From positions 930,001-994,000 of the forward strand of contig CAVPGR010000002.1 in assembly GCA_963704035.1 (NCBI GenBank): a DNA stretch of 64,000 nt, in the 5' to 3' direction. Source of the stretch: JAOSJL01 sp963704035 (lineage in GTDB: Bacteria > Actinomycetota > Acidimicrobiia > IMCC26256 > JAOSJL01). The translations under genes were made by a program, and so were the position numbers. The notes under the pieces are model-generated. The model saw only the letters and a program-made list of their open reading frames with translations, was not told where the DNA came from and ran no database searches. This document shows positions 17,804 to 28,209 of the stretch, piece after piece (within the stretch, counting starts at the first letter, position 1; every line of letters starts with the position of its first letter).

Positions 17804-18736
17804 TCAGTCGGTTCGTCGGTCGACCTCGAAGGCCGAGTGACCGTGACGCTTCGCGTGGCTCTTCATCTCGGAGGCGACAGCGGACGCCTCCCACTGCGTG
17901 GCAATCCTGCGTCGAGCGCTGGAAACGATCCCGATGGCGATGCCGACGACCGGGTGCCTACGCCGCACACCCTGTCGGTCCGCGACCTCGACGAACCCGC
18001 GAGCAGCATCCTCGGGGTCGTACAGCTCGCCGATTCCGCTGTCGAAACGGTCGATGATCTCGGCCGCCACGGCCTCGACGGTATCGGGTGCAACCACGAC
18101 CACAAAGTCGTCACCGCCCACATGACCGGCGAAGGACGGCTCCGACGGGTGTGCGGACAGCGCCTCGGTGATCGCACGGGCCGTGAACTTGATCACCTCG
18201 TCGCCGCGGAGGAACCCGTAGTGGTCGTTGAACGACTTGAAGTCGTTCAGATCGGCGTACAGGACGGCGAACTGTGCATGTGGGTCACCCACGAGGCCCT
18301 CGAGCTCGGCGGCGATGCGGAAGTTGCCCGGAAGGCGTGTGAGCGGCGAGAGGTCGCGCATCTGTGTCGCCCGTCGCAGCACCCCGCTGACACGTGCCAC
18401 GAGCTCGCTCGGCTCGAACGGTTTGACGATGTAGTCGTCGGCTCCGGAGGTGAATCCCTCCACCTTGTCGTCGGCCTGGCTCCTCGCGGTGAGCATGATG
18501 ATGGCGACATTCGCCGTCCGCGGGTCGGCGCGCAGCGCCCGGCACACCTGAATGCCGTCTTTTCCCGGCATGAGCCAGTCGAGCACGACCAGGTCGGGTT
18601 CGAGCTTGAAGGCCTTCTCGAGGGCGTCGTTCCCGTCGCCTGCGAGGTGGACTTCGTAGCCCTCCAGGCTCAGGTTCACCTCCACGGCCCGCGCCACATC
18701 CGGATCGTCGTCGGCGACGAGGATCACCTCGGCCAT
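17804..18736 (-). CDS. Response regulator with GGDEF-like output domain
   Basis: An N-terminal receiver domain (about 1-120: acidic pocket DDDP, phospho-acceptor Asp in VVLDWLMPGKDG, switch region LTARSQ, lysine in VKPFEPSEL) is followed by a GGDEF domain (about 130-300) with LYADLNDFKSFNDHYGFLRG. The signature reads GGDDF instead of GG(D/E)EF, so cyclase activity is uncertain. If active, it makes cyclic-di-GMP, for which a riboswitch exists at the pilin gene about 34 kb away. It overlaps rpe by 13 bases and is probably cotranscribed with housekeeping genes; no partner kinase is adjacent. Confidence 0.88.
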   Translation of the reverse strand: MAEVILVADDDPDVARAVEVNLSLEGYEVHLAGDGNDALEKAFKLEPDLVVLDWLMPGKDGIQVCRALRADPRTANVAIIMLTARSQADDKVEGFTSGADDYIVKPFEPSELVARVSGVLRRATQMRDLSPLTRLPGNFRIAAELEGLVGDPHAQFAVLYADLNDFKSFNDHYGFLRGDEVIKFTARAITEALSAHPSEPSFAGHVGGDDFVVVVAPDTVEAVAAEIIDRFDSGIGELYDPEDAARGFVEVADRQGVRRRHPVVGIAIGIVSSARRRIATQWEASAVASEMKSHAKRHGHSAFEVDRRTD

Positions 18737-19377
18737 GCGGCGTCCCGGATCTCGCGTGCGGCGACAGCCGGGTCCTCGGCCTTGAAGATCGCGCTCCCGG
18801 CAACGAGTATGTCGACTCCCGCAGAGGCTGCTTCGGCGGCATTCTCCCTCTTGATACCGCCGTCGATCTCGATCTCGACGTCGAGATCGTCCTCGTCGAT
18901 CCGCTTGCGCGCCTCTCTCACCTTGTCGAGCACGTCGGGAATGAAGGCCTGCCCGCCGAATCCGGGATGGACACTCATGACGAGGAGCAGGTCGATCTCA
19001 CCGAGGTAGGGAAGGACCTCGGCGACGTCGGTCTCGGGATTGAGGGTCAGCCCGACGGCCAGGCCGAGCGCCCGCATCTCGGCGAAGGCGGGCCGTGGGT
19101 CACCCAATTCGATATGGACATCACAACGGTCGGCGCCGGCGGAAACGAAGTCCTCGAGCAGATCGCGGGGGTTCTCGACCATGAGATGACAGTCGAGGAA
19201 CAGGTCGGTGTGGGGACGAAGCGAACGAACGACAGGCGGGCCGATCGTGAGGTTGGGCACGAAGTGCCCGTCCATGCAGTCCACATGGAGAAGGTCGGCC
19301 TCGGGCTCCACCCGTTTGACGTCCCGGGCCAGCTCGGCGAAGTCGGCCGAGAGGATCGACGGAGCGATCTTCATCAC
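18724..19377 (-). CDS. rpe: Ribulose-phosphate 3-epimerase
   Basis: Interconverts ribulose 5-phosphate and xylulose 5-phosphate in the pentose phosphate pathway. TIM-barrel protein of 217 residues: APSILSADFAELARDV, HVDCMDGHFVPNLTIG (metal-binding His/Asp), CHLMVENP, MSVHPGFGGQ and EIDGGIKRENA (catalytic Asp). It lies after rsmB with a four-base overlap. Confidence 0.97.
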   Translation of the reverse strand: MMKIAPSILSADFAELARDVKRVEPEADLLHVDCMDGHFVPNLTIGPPVVRSLRPHTDLFLDCHLMVENPRDLLEDFVSAGADRCDVHIELGDPRPAFAEMRALGLAVGLTLNPETDVAEVLPYLGEIDLLLVMSVHPGFGGQAFIPDVLDKVREARKRIDEDDLDVEIEIDGGIKRENAAEAASAGVDILVAGSAIFKAEDPAVAAREIRDAAWPR

Positions 19378-20789
19378 CCCAGCGTACCCGCTGGGATTGC
19401 GGTCGATTTCTGCAGCGCCAGTACGTACATGCCGTCTGTGCCGGCATCGGTCGGCAACAGAAGAGATCCACGACCGTGGTCGCGCCAGGGGGCGTCGACG
19501 ACACGGATCGCTTCCAACTCCCCGTGTTCTCGGGCGAGCCAGCTGTCGATGTCGAGCGTTTCCTCGTCACTGAGTGTGCAGACCGAATAGACGAGCGTTC
19601 CTCCGTGGCGCAGCACCCGCGCTCCTTCGACGAGGAGGGCGCGTTGAAGTTCCGCCATGGCGCCGAGATCGCCGTGCTCGATGCGCCAACGAGATTCCGG
19701 ACGGCGTCGCAGGACTCCGAGGCCCGAGCAGGGGGCATCCACGAGAACCGCGTCGGCCACACCATCCCGGAGCCCGAGCCTGGATCCGTCGGAGCACAGC
19801 ACCACGACATTCGCGAGGTCCAGTCGCGCGATGGCGTCGGTGACCCAGCAGAGACGCTGCTGCGAGATGTCGGCCGCCACGATCATCGATCGGCCCGGAA
19901 GACGCTCCGCGATGGCGCATGCCTTGCCGCCCGGAGCCGCTGCCAGGTCGACGACGACGGAGTGGCTGTCTTCACCCCGGGCTCTCAGGACCGCTCCGAC
20001 GACCGCTCCCGCGACGGCCTGGCTGGCTTCGTCCTGCGGACTGGCCCGACCCGAGGCGACGACATCGAGAGCGGACGGGTCTCCCACGCCCCGGACAGCC
20101 AGCGCCTCGGGCACGATCGTTCCCGCGTTCACCGAGCCCCCGGTTGCCTCGAGCTCCGCCCTCAACGCCTCGGTGCCGTCGCGCAAAGGGTCGGTGCGCA
20201 GTGGGTTGGGGCGCAACATCATGGTCGGAGGCTGGTTGTCGAGGTCGAGGATCGCCTGCGCCTGCACGTCGCCGAAGGACGCCCGGAGTCGTCGGACGAT
20301 CCAGTCCGGGTGAGACGTTCGAATTCCCACGTCGGTGTCGGTGTCGCCCTCGGGGACCGGCCACTCCCCCACGTCTGCCAGACGCCGCAGGACCGCGTTC
20401 ACGAACCCGCGCGCACGGGGACGCCGGGCTGCGACGGCATCCACGGTTTCACTCACCGCCGCGTGAGGTGCCACGCCGGCGCGAAGTTGGTAGGCACCGA
20501 GGCGCAGGCCTTCTCGGACATCGACATCGAGACGCGAGAGAGGACGGTCGAGATACGGGATGAGTGCATGATCGAGAGCCCGCCGCGCTCGAAGCGTTCC
20601 AGCCACGAGACCGGTGACGAACGCGCGGTCACGGGCGTCGAGGTCGCTCGAGCGAAGGAGGTGAGGCGTCGCGACGTGTGAGGGTTCGCCGGCGTCCACC
20701 GCCAGCAGCGCCTGCAGCGCAATCTTCCGACTCGAGTCCTTCCGAGTCGCGTCGCGACCAGGAACGTGTCGGGATCGGTCGTCGGTCAC
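19374..20789 (-). CDS. rsmB: 16S rRNA m5C967 methyltransferase RsmB
   Basis: Methylates a cytosine in the 16S rRNA P-site region. An N-terminal NusB-like RNA-binding domain (about 20-150) is followed by the SAM-dependent methyltransferase: VVDLAAAPGGKACAIAE (SAM loop), DAPCSGLGVLRRRPE (PCS motif) and YSVCTLSDEETLD (catalytic cysteine). The 471-residue length is normal. It overlaps fmt by four bases, and fmt-rsmB is a widely conserved pair. Confidence 0.95.
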   Translation of the reverse strand: MTDDRSRHVPGRDATRKDSSRKIALQALLAVDAGEPSHVATPHLLRSSDLDARDRAFVTGLVAGTLRARRALDHALIPYLDRPLSRLDVDVREGLRLGAYQLRAGVAPHAAVSETVDAVAARRPRARGFVNAVLRRLADVGEWPVPEGDTDTDVGIRTSHPDWIVRRLRASFGDVQAQAILDLDNQPPTMMLRPNPLRTDPLRDGTEALRAELEATGGSVNAGTIVPEALAVRGVGDPSALDVVASGRASPQDEASQAVAGAVVGAVLRARGEDSHSVVVDLAAAPGGKACAIAERLPGRSMIVAADISQQRLCWVTDAIARLDLANVVVLCSDGSRLGLRDGVADAVLVDAPCSGLGVLRRRPESRWRIEHGDLGAMAELQRALLVEGARVLRHGGTLVYSVCTLSDEETLDIDSWLAREHGELEAIRVVDAPWRDHGRGSLLLPTDAGTDGMYVLALQKSTAIPAGTLG

Positions 20790-21718
20790 GAAGACCCGAG
20801 GCGGGCCGTTCCACTGCGCCGACCGGCGAGCCAGGAGGACACGCCCATCGCCCGTCGGTTCTGTGGTTGGACCTCCTGGAGCACGAGCCGGCCATGTCCG
20901 GTCTGCACGACGCCGTCGTCCAGGAGAGATCCGGGGGCGGCGTCACGGACTTCGGATCGGGATTCGGAATCACGGACTTCTTCATCACGACTCCCGCGCC
21001 ACACCTTCACGCGCGTGTCGCCGTCGGTGGTCCACGCACCGGGTCGTGGATTGCCGGCGCGTACGAGTCGGGCGAGTTCCTCGGCGGTGCGGGACCAGTC
21101 CAGTTCGAACTCCGCCGTGGTGAGCTTGTCGGCGTACGAGCTCGGACCGGACTGAGGCTCGGGCACGATCGTCGGCACCGACTCGACGGCGTCGAGAAGG
21201 AGTTCGGTCCCCATCGTCACGAGCCTCGCGTGCAACTCGCCGGCGGTTTCGATGTCTCCGATCGGGGTGGAGGCCTGCGCGTACACAGGCCCCGAATCGA
21301 GGCCCTCCTCGATCTCCATCAGCGACACGCCGGTGCGTTCGTCGCCGGCGAGGATCGCCCGTTCGACGGGAGCGGCTCCACGCCACGCCGGAAGCAACGA
21401 GAAGTGGACGTTCACGAAGCCGTGAGGCAGCGCGTCGAGGAGTGCGCGCGGCAGCAACTGCCCGAACGCCACCACCACCCCGAGAACCGCACCACTTCCC
21501 GCCACCTCATCGACGACCTCCGACGAGCGCTCGGGAGTGACGACCTTCAGGCCGAGGCGCTCCGCCGCGGACCGCACCGGGCTCGGCTCCGGATCAGCGC
21601 GCCGTCGACGACGGCGGTCCGGCTGCGTGATGACGAGCGCGATCTCATGGCCCGCGCCAACCAGTGCTTCCAGCATGGGGACCGCGTCGGCCGGTGACCC
21701 GGCGAAGACGAGGCGCAC
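20786..21718 (-). CDS. fmt: Methionyl-tRNA formyltransferase
   Basis: Formylates initiator Met-tRNA. MRLVFAGSPADAVPMLEAL, VVVAFGQLLPRALLDALP and VNVHFSLLPAWRGAAPVERA (catalytic Asn/His region and formyl-folate pocket) are standard. The C-terminal OB-like domain begins about residue 205. The linker RDEEVRDSESRSEVRD in it is a short imperfect repeat not usual for the family. It lies six bases after def, as in most bacteria. Confidence 0.95.
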   Translation of the reverse strand: MRLVFAGSPADAVPMLEALVGAGHEIALVITQPDRRRRRRADPEPSPVRSAAERLGLKVVTPERSSEVVDEVAGSGAVLGVVVAFGQLLPRALLDALPHGFVNVHFSLLPAWRGAAPVERAILAGDERTGVSLMEIEEGLDSGPVYAQASTPIGDIETAGELHARLVTMGTELLLDAVESVPTIVPEPQSGPSSYADKLTTAEFELDWSRTAEELARLVRAGNPRPGAWTTDGDTRVKVWRGSRDEEVRDSESRSEVRDAAPGSLLDDGVVQTGHGRLVLQEVQPQNRRAMGVSSWLAGRRSGTARLGSS

Positions 21719-21724
21719 TCTGGC

Positions 21725-22249
21725 TCAGAGAGCGCCGTGAGCGGCGGGCGCCGCAGTGCCGGGTGCAAACGTCTGCTCGCGCAATATCCGCATCGCCTCT
21801 TTGCGCTGGTCGGGTTCGAGGCGATCGAGGAGCAGGACGCCGTCGAGATGGTCCATCTCGTGGAGGAACACGCGACCGAGGAACTCGTCGCCTTCGAGGG
21901 TGATCTCGTTCCCGTCGAGGTCGACGCCGCGCACGGTGACGACCTTGGGACGCTCGATCTCGAAGAAGACTCCGGGGATGGAGAGACAACCCTCCTCGAA
22001 GGTCCAGGTTCCCCGGGCATCGAGCACTTCCGGGTTGACCATCGTCTCGGGCCCTTCACCGACGTCGTACACGAACATCCGACGCTGCACGCCGACCTGC
22101 GGCGCGGCCAGCCCGGCTCCGGGAGCCGCGTACATGGTGTCGACCATTGCCCGCGACAGGCGGGCGAGTGCGCCGTCGAGGTCCGTGACCTCCTTGGCGC
22201 GTTGGGTCAGGACGGGATCACCGAAGAGTCGGATTTCCTGCGTGCTCAC
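21725..22249 (-). CDS. def: Peptide deformylase
   Basis: Removes the N-terminal formyl group from nascent proteins. Three signature motifs are complete: GAGLAAPQVG, EGCLSIPG (metal cysteine) and FLHEMDHLDG (HExxH metal site). The length is 174 residues. Its partner fmt follows directly. Confidence 0.97.
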   Translation of the reverse strand: MSTQEIRLFGDPVLTQRAKEVTDLDGALARLSRAMVDTMYAAPGAGLAAPQVGVQRRMFVYDVGEGPETMVNPEVLDARGTWTFEEGCLSIPGVFFEIERPKVVTVRGVDLDGNEITLEGDEFLGRVFLHEMDHLDGVLLLDRLEPDQRKEAMRILREQTFAPGTAAPAAHGAL

Positions 22250-22337
22250 CTCGCCGAGGGTACCAGCGGTCCCGACGCGTCCTACCTCGGTTCCGCATCG
22301 GAGTGACGCTCACACGCAACCGGTCGCAGGGATGCAG

Positions 22338-24230
22338 TCAGACGCGCCGGGGGTCGACGTCGATACGGATTCCTCCTGTGGAAAGAGCAGCCTCCCTGGC
22401 GACGTGCAGTGCGTCGACGAGTGTGGCCGTGTCGGGTGCCCGCACCAGAGCGGCGCTCTTCGAGACGTCGACGACGAGCGGACCGTCGACGCGGACCGTC
22501 TCGTCGACGCCCAGCACGTCGATCGCCGCCTCCACCGCCGGGAGCGATCCACGGATCTCGGCGAGATCTCCGAACGGCGGGAACCCGAGGGTACGGCGAT
22601 GATCGGCTTCGGCCTGCCGTGCGATCTCGGGCCGTGCGGTCTCCGCCGCTCGGAGCACCTCGTGGTCGGGTGTCCGCGTCTGCACGAGGATGCGACCTCG
22701 GCCTCGCAGGCCCACCGCCCGGGCGGCCCTCACGAGCAGGGCCATCGCCTGTTCGGCCGCTCTGTAGCGCCCCGCAAGGAGTTCCTGATCGAAGTCCAAG
22801 AACGCGACGAGCGCGGGCGGAGTCAGATCCGCGTGGAACAACGCGGCCGTCCCGACCAACACCGGGGCGTCGGCATTGTCGCTGCTACCGGCGTCGATGA
22901 GACCGACACTCGTGCGCGGAAGCAGCGCTTCCACCTCCTCGCGCACACGCGTGACGCCACTTCGGATCCGCCGGAGGTCGGTCGAGAAGCACAGCGCACA
23001 GACCCGAGGGCGGACCCGGCCGCAGCGCGGGCACACGAGCGGCGAGTCACCCGCGGAGTCACCGTCGGGCCTCCGCTTCGCGCACAGCAGCGCCGCAGTC
23101 CTCACAGCGCGCCACCTCACCACAGCGTCGGCAGGCCAGCATCCGCGCGCGTCCCTTGCGGTTCAGGACACACCACGCGTGTCCGCCCTCGTCCACGGTC
23201 GCATGGAGTGCGTCGGCCAGAGCCGCGGAGAACAAGCCTTCCCCGGGTGGCTGTTCGCGGCGGTCGACCGTCTGTAGCGGTGGCCATCCCCGGCGCTGAA
23301 ACTGCTCGGGCGGTGCGATCAGGCGGTCGCCACACAGAGCGAGAGCGTCGAGGCTGGGTGTCGGGTCCACGAGGACGGCGGACGCTCCCACACGTCGGGC
23401 ACGTTCCAGGAGCAGTTCGCGGGCGTTCCAGGTCGGGGCGCGCTCCGACTCGTAGGCCTCGTCACCCTCGTCGAGTACGACCACCGACCTCAGGTCGGGT
23501 ACGGGCGCCAGCGATGCGCTCCGACCGCCCACGACGACGACGTCGCCGCCACGGGCCCGCCGCCAGCACCGGGTGCGCTCGGCGTCGCTGTCCGACGGAT
23601 CGAAGACCACGACGTCTCGCCCGCTCCGACGCAGGGAGGCGACGAGGGCTCCCGAGCGTCCCGGTTCGGGGGTGCACACGATCGTGGAGCCCTTGGAGGC
23701 GAGGAGGCTCCCGACCAGGCGCCGGCGGTCCCCTGCCGGTGGCCATTGCACGACCGACGGGGTGTCGGCGAGCGCGTCGGCGGCCACCTCGTCGGCAGCC
23801 ACCTCGTCTGCAACACGATCGTCAGGATCCGAGGCCTCCTCCTCGGCTCGGGGATGACGGCGGAGGCCTTCCAACGAGTCCTCGGAAGCCGGGGCCACGT
23901 TGTTCGGAGGAGACGCTGCGCGCAGGAACGCGACGCGAGGCCCGACCCAGCGCCACGCGGCCCACTCGGCCAGAGCGAGGAGCTCAGGCGTCGGACCCAC
24001 CGACGACACACGATCCAGCCTGAGGAGTTGGTCCCGTGGAGCCTCGGGTTCCACATCGACATCGAGAACCCACCCCCGCACACGTCGACCGTGTAGACGG
24101 ACGCGCACGATCGTCCCCGCCACGACGTGATCCGCAAAGTGGTCGGGAATGAGGTAGTCGAAGCCCCGGTCGACGGCCGGGACGTCAGGCAGGACCCGAC
24201 AGACCCGCTCGTCGGGCTCGGGCTGTTCGC

Positions 24231-24234
<4 letters not shown>
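22338..24234 (-). CDS. priA: Primosomal protein N' (PriA-like), CTG start and frameshift
   Basis: Replication-restart protein. The N-terminal DNA-binding domain reads VLPDVPAVDRGFDYLIPDH; no ATG/GTG/TTG precedes it in frame, so a CTG at 24234 overlapping the metK stop (CTGA) is the likely start. The helicase core lacks a Walker A (TIVCTPEPGRSGALVAS instead of G-x-x-G-K-T) and the DEAH box reads DEGDEAYE, as in other actinobacterial PriA, which are thought to lack helicase activity. Zinc-cysteines CRRCGEVARCEDCG and CPRCGRVRPRVCALC are kept. Between them, at about 23067-23069, one extra base breaks the frame (first part ends at 23059). A 15-bp repeat at 23776-23820 encodes DEVAA units. Confidence 0.85.
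23776..23820. repeat. 15-bp tandem repeat inside priA
   Basis: Two good copies of gtcggcggccacctc (one change) and a decayed third. They are translated as DEVAADEVAADALAD in the linker between the DNA-binding and helicase-like domains. Confidence 0.8.
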
Positions 24235-25421
<1,187 letters not shown>

Positions 25422-25478
25422 GGGAGCTCCTGTGCTGTGGTGATCAGCGACACGCGATCACGCGGCGCCGCAGGGAGG

Positions 25479-26705
25479 TCACGAGTCTGACCGGTCGCCC
25501 AGCTTCGTCGCTACTCGTTCGAGAATTCGCAGCGCCAGGGCGTCCTTGGCCATGAGGGGCAGCTCCTCGGGATCGGTGTCCGGATCGAGGATCACGGCCC
25601 TGTTGGTGTCCACGTCGAAGCCCGCGCCGGGCTCGGACACGTCGTTGGCGACGATGAGATCGAGATTCTTGCGCCGGAGCTTCACGGCGGCGTTGGCGAG
25701 GATGTCGTCGGTCTCTGCTGCGAACCCGACCAGAACTTGATCGGTGGGCTTCGTCTCACCCAGGTCGACGAGGAAGTCGTGGGTCGGCTCCAGCAGGATC
25801 TCGGGAGGGCCGTCCTGCTTCTTGGACTTGCCCGCGGCGGGCTCTTTGGGCCGGAAGTCGGCTACCGCGGCCGCCATCACGATCACGTCGCTTCCGGCCG
25901 CGCGTGACACGACGGCCTCCTCCATGTCGGAAGCGGTCTCGACGGGAACCGTGTCGACTCCCGGCGGCGGCTCGGCCGACACGGTGGTGATGAGAGTGAC
26001 GGTCGCACCCAGACGGCGGGCCTGGCGCGCGAGGGCGTAGCCCATCTTGCCCGAGGAGCGGTTCGTGATGACACGCACGGCGTCGATCGGCTCCCGAGTG
26101 CCGCCCGCGGTGACCAGAACGTGTCGCCCCGAGAGTGGCCCGGCCTCGGCGAGAACGCCCGCGGCCCGCACCAGGATGTCGGCTGGGTCTGCCAGCCGCC
26201 CGGCTCCCTCGTCACCGCCGGCCAGGCGCCCGGTACCGGGTTCCACGATCGTCACACCGCGGCGGCGCAACGTCGCGATGTTCTCGCTGACAGCCGGATG
26301 CTCCCACATCTCCGAATGCATGGCGGGTGCCACGAGAACAGGGGCCCGCGTGGCCAGCAGTGTGGCGGTCAGGAGATCATCGGAGATCCCTCCGGCGTAC
26401 TTCCCGAGCAACTTGGCCGTCGCAGGCGCCACGAGAACCAAATCCGCGCGCCGGCCGAGTGTGGTGTGGGGAATCGGGTCGTCGGCGCCGAACATCCGCC
26501 ACCTCGCCGGCTCGGAGGCCAGTGCCGAGAACGTGACATCGCCCACGAACCGGCGGGCGCTACATGTCATGACGGGAAGGACCGTGGCTCCCGCGTCGCA
26601 GAGACGCCGGCACAACTCGACCGCCTTGTACGCGGCGATGCCCCCCGACACACCCAGGACGATCGTGCGTCCCGCCAGATGTCGATCGGGACTCGGGCTG
26701 CTCAT
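25479..26705 (-). CDS. coaBC: Phosphopantothenoylcysteine decarboxylase / synthetase
   Basis: Bifunctional coenzyme A enzyme (Dfp). The N-terminal FMN-dependent decarboxylase (about 1-190) has VLGVSGGIAAYKAVELCRRL and PAMHSEMWEHPAV, the PxM(N/H)xxMW substrate motif; the C-terminal CTP-dependent synthetase has VTAGGTREPIDAVRVI and NRSSGKMGYALA. The ATG at 26705 is preferred over an upstream frame to 26810, which would overlap rpoZ. It follows rpoZ by 40 bases. Confidence 0.95.
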   Translation of the reverse strand: MSSPSPDRHLAGRTIVLGVSGGIAAYKAVELCRRLCDAGATVLPVMTCSARRFVGDVTFSALASEPARWRMFGADDPIPHTTLGRRADLVLVAPATAKLLGKYAGGISDDLLTATLLATRAPVLVAPAMHSEMWEHPAVSENIATLRRRGVTIVEPGTGRLAGGDEGAGRLADPADILVRAAGVLAEAGPLSGRHVLVTAGGTREPIDAVRVITNRSSGKMGYALARQARRLGATVTLITTVSAEPPPGVDTVPVETASDMEEAVVSRAAGSDVIVMAAAVADFRPKEPAAGKSKKQDGPPEILLEPTHDFLVDLGETKPTDQVLVGFAAETDDILANAAVKLRRKNLDLIVANDVSEPGAGFDVDTNRAVILDPDTDPEELPLMAKDALALRILERVATKLGDRSDS

Positions 26706-26745
26706 CGGTGGACCCCCGGTACCAGCGGCGGGCCGGCCGAGCGGC

Positions 26746-27183
26746 TCAGCCGACCTCGTCGCCCGAGTCATCGGCTCCGACATTGTCGGCACTCCCGGCA
26801 CTCCCGGCACCCTCGGCAGCGTCGCCCGTGTCGTCGGAGTCGGAGTCGGCGTCGGAGTCGGCGGGCTCGTCGATGCTGAGTGCCTCGCGTGCAGCGGAAG
26901 CCTCGTCGGTAGGAGTCGTGCCGTTCATCTCGTCGTCGGTCATCGTGCGGGCGACGATCTTGCCCTCGTCGATCTCCTCGAGTGCGATCGAAAGTGGCTT
27001 CGTGGACACAGAGGTGATCTGTGGGGGAACGACCCGACCGACACCGTGACCGAGCTGTGCGTAGTAGTCGTTGATCTCGCGCGCTCGCCGCGCCGCCAAG
27101 GTGACGAGCGTGAACTTGGACTCGACCGTGCCGAGGAGGTCCTCGACTCTCGGCTCCATCAGGGTGTTACGCCGTTCGGTCAT
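26746..27183 (-). CDS. rpoZ: RNA polymerase omega subunit
   Basis: Small subunit that helps assemble and stabilise RNA polymerase. The core matches omega: MEPRVEDLLGTVESKFTLVT, AARRAREINDYYAQLG and KPLSIALEEIDEGKI. At 145 residues it is longer than usual (about 90-110) because of a C-terminal tail rich in Asp, Ser, Ala and Gly from about residue 95. The tail's end includes short repeated bases (26785-26812). Gene order gmk-rpoZ-coaBC-metK-priA is the common actinobacterial one. Confidence 0.93.
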   Translation of the reverse strand: MTERRNTLMEPRVEDLLGTVESKFTLVTLAARRAREINDYYAQLGHGVGRVVPPQITSVSTKPLSIALEEIDEGKIVARTMTDDEMNGTTPTDEASAAREALSIDEPADSDADSDSDDTGDAAEGAGSAGSADNVGADDSGDEVG

Positions 27184-27255
27184 GCGTTGCTCTCGATCGT
27201 GTGGCCGGAATGGGGTTGGTCGGAATCGGTGTGGACAGCGGTGGGACGCGGCCTG

Positions 27256-27816
27256 TCAGGACTCCCTGCGTCGACTCTCCAGGATACCCGCGATCTCCCC
27301 TGCGGCACGATCCACGTCATCGTTGACCACGACGGCGTCGAAAGCCTCCATCTGCGCCTCTTCCACATCGGCTTCGGCGAGCCGCCGCTCCACGTCGTCA
27401 GGCAAGTCATGTCCACGTGCGCGCAGACGTGCGCTCTGCTCCTCCCGGCTGGGAGGACTGAGGAAGATCAGCAGTGCCCCGGGAAAGGTCTCGCGGACGC
27501 TGAGTGCCCCCTGGACGTCGACCTCGAGAAGCACGTCGCCCTCGCCTGCGAGCCGTTGCTCGATGGGGGCCCGGGGCGTGCCCTTCAGGTCACCGTAGAC
27601 GTCGAAATACTCCAGGAAACCCCCTGCCGCCGCCCGGCGTTCGAATTCCGGGCGGTCGAGAAAGTGGTAGTCCCGCCCGTCGACCTCGCCGGGGCGTGGG
27701 CTGCGGGTGGTGGCCGACACCGAGTACCAGAGGTCGGGCTCCCGGGCGAGTAGAGCCTCGATGACAGTGCCCTTTCCCGCTCCGGAGGGGCCGGCGATGA
27801 CGCACAGGACTCCCAC
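27256..27816 (-). CDS. gmk: Guanylate kinase
   Basis: Phosphorylates GMP to GDP. Walker A CVIAGPSGAGKGTVIEALL at the N-terminus, and VSATTRSPRPGEVDGRDYHF, the GMP-binding region, are present; 186 residues is normal. It sits between mihF and rpoZ. No frame problem was seen. Confidence 0.97.
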   Translation of the reverse strand: MGVLCVIAGPSGAGKGTVIEALLAREPDLWYSVSATTRSPRPGEVDGRDYHFLDRPEFERRAAAGGFLEYFDVYGDLKGTPRAPIEQRLAGEGDVLLEVDVQGALSVRETFPGALLIFLSPPSREEQSARLRARGHDLPDDVERRLAEADVEEAQMEAFDAVVVNDDVDRAAGEIAGILESRRRES

Positions 27817-27846
27817 GACGCCAGCTCCGTGGACCGCGCTCGGCGG

Positions 27847-28168
27847 TCAGGCGCCGTCGAAGCGTTCGAGAAGCGCCCGACGTTGCTTCGTTCCGACGCC
27901 GCGCAGTCGACGGCTCTCGGAGATGTCGAGATCTTCCATAACGCGACGGGCCCGCACCTTGCCCAGACCCGGCAGTGACTCGAGCGCGGCGACGACCTTG
28001 AGCTTCGCGATCATCTCGTCGCTGTCGCCGAGAGCGAAGAGCTCCTCGAGCGACAAAGCGCCGACCTTGAGCTTCTCCTTGACCTCCGCGCGCGACGCGA
28101 CGCGCGAGGGCTGCCTTCTCGAGTGCTGCGTGACGCTGGTCGGCGGTCAGCGACGGAGGAGGTTGCAT
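27847..28168 (-). CDS. mihF: Actinobacterial integration host factor, frameshifted
   Basis: Nucleoid-associated DNA-binding protein essential in mycobacteria. The N-terminus PPPSLTADQRHAALEKAALA and the C-terminal helix-two-turn-helix part (LESLPGLGKVRARRVMEDLD, SRRLRGVGTKQRRALLERF) fit the family, but they lie in different frames. One extra base (or two missing) in a CG-rich stretch at 28088-28105 breaks the gene; correction gives EVKEKLKVGALSLEELFALG across the joint. The ATG at 28168 is the conserved start and may be leaderless, since a TATACT -10 lies eight bases upstream. A shorter start at 28056 would give only the C-terminal 69 residues. Confidence 0.88.
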
Positions 28169-28176
28169 CGCCCGCC

Positions 28177-28204
28177 AGTATAGAGACGAGCCGCTCGACC
28201 GCAA
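28177..28204 (-). promoter_or_regulatory. Promoter of mihF
   Basis: On the minus strand, TTGCGG (28199-28204) and TATACT (28177-28182) are separated by 16 bases. The predicted transcript start falls at or next to the ATG, pointing to a leaderless mRNA. The promoter lies just downstream of the pyrF stop and would separate mihF from the pyr operon. Confidence 0.55.
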
Positions 28205-28209
28205 CCGGG

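Noticed and set aside
21756..24023. 755-residue plus-strand open frame
   Set aside because: It lies antisense to def and priA and is very rich in Arg/Pro/Ser, as GC-rich shadow frames are; the opposite strand has clear protein families.
25422..25478. SAM riboswitch before metK
   Set aside because: The 57-base gap is too short and lacks the aptamer pattern.
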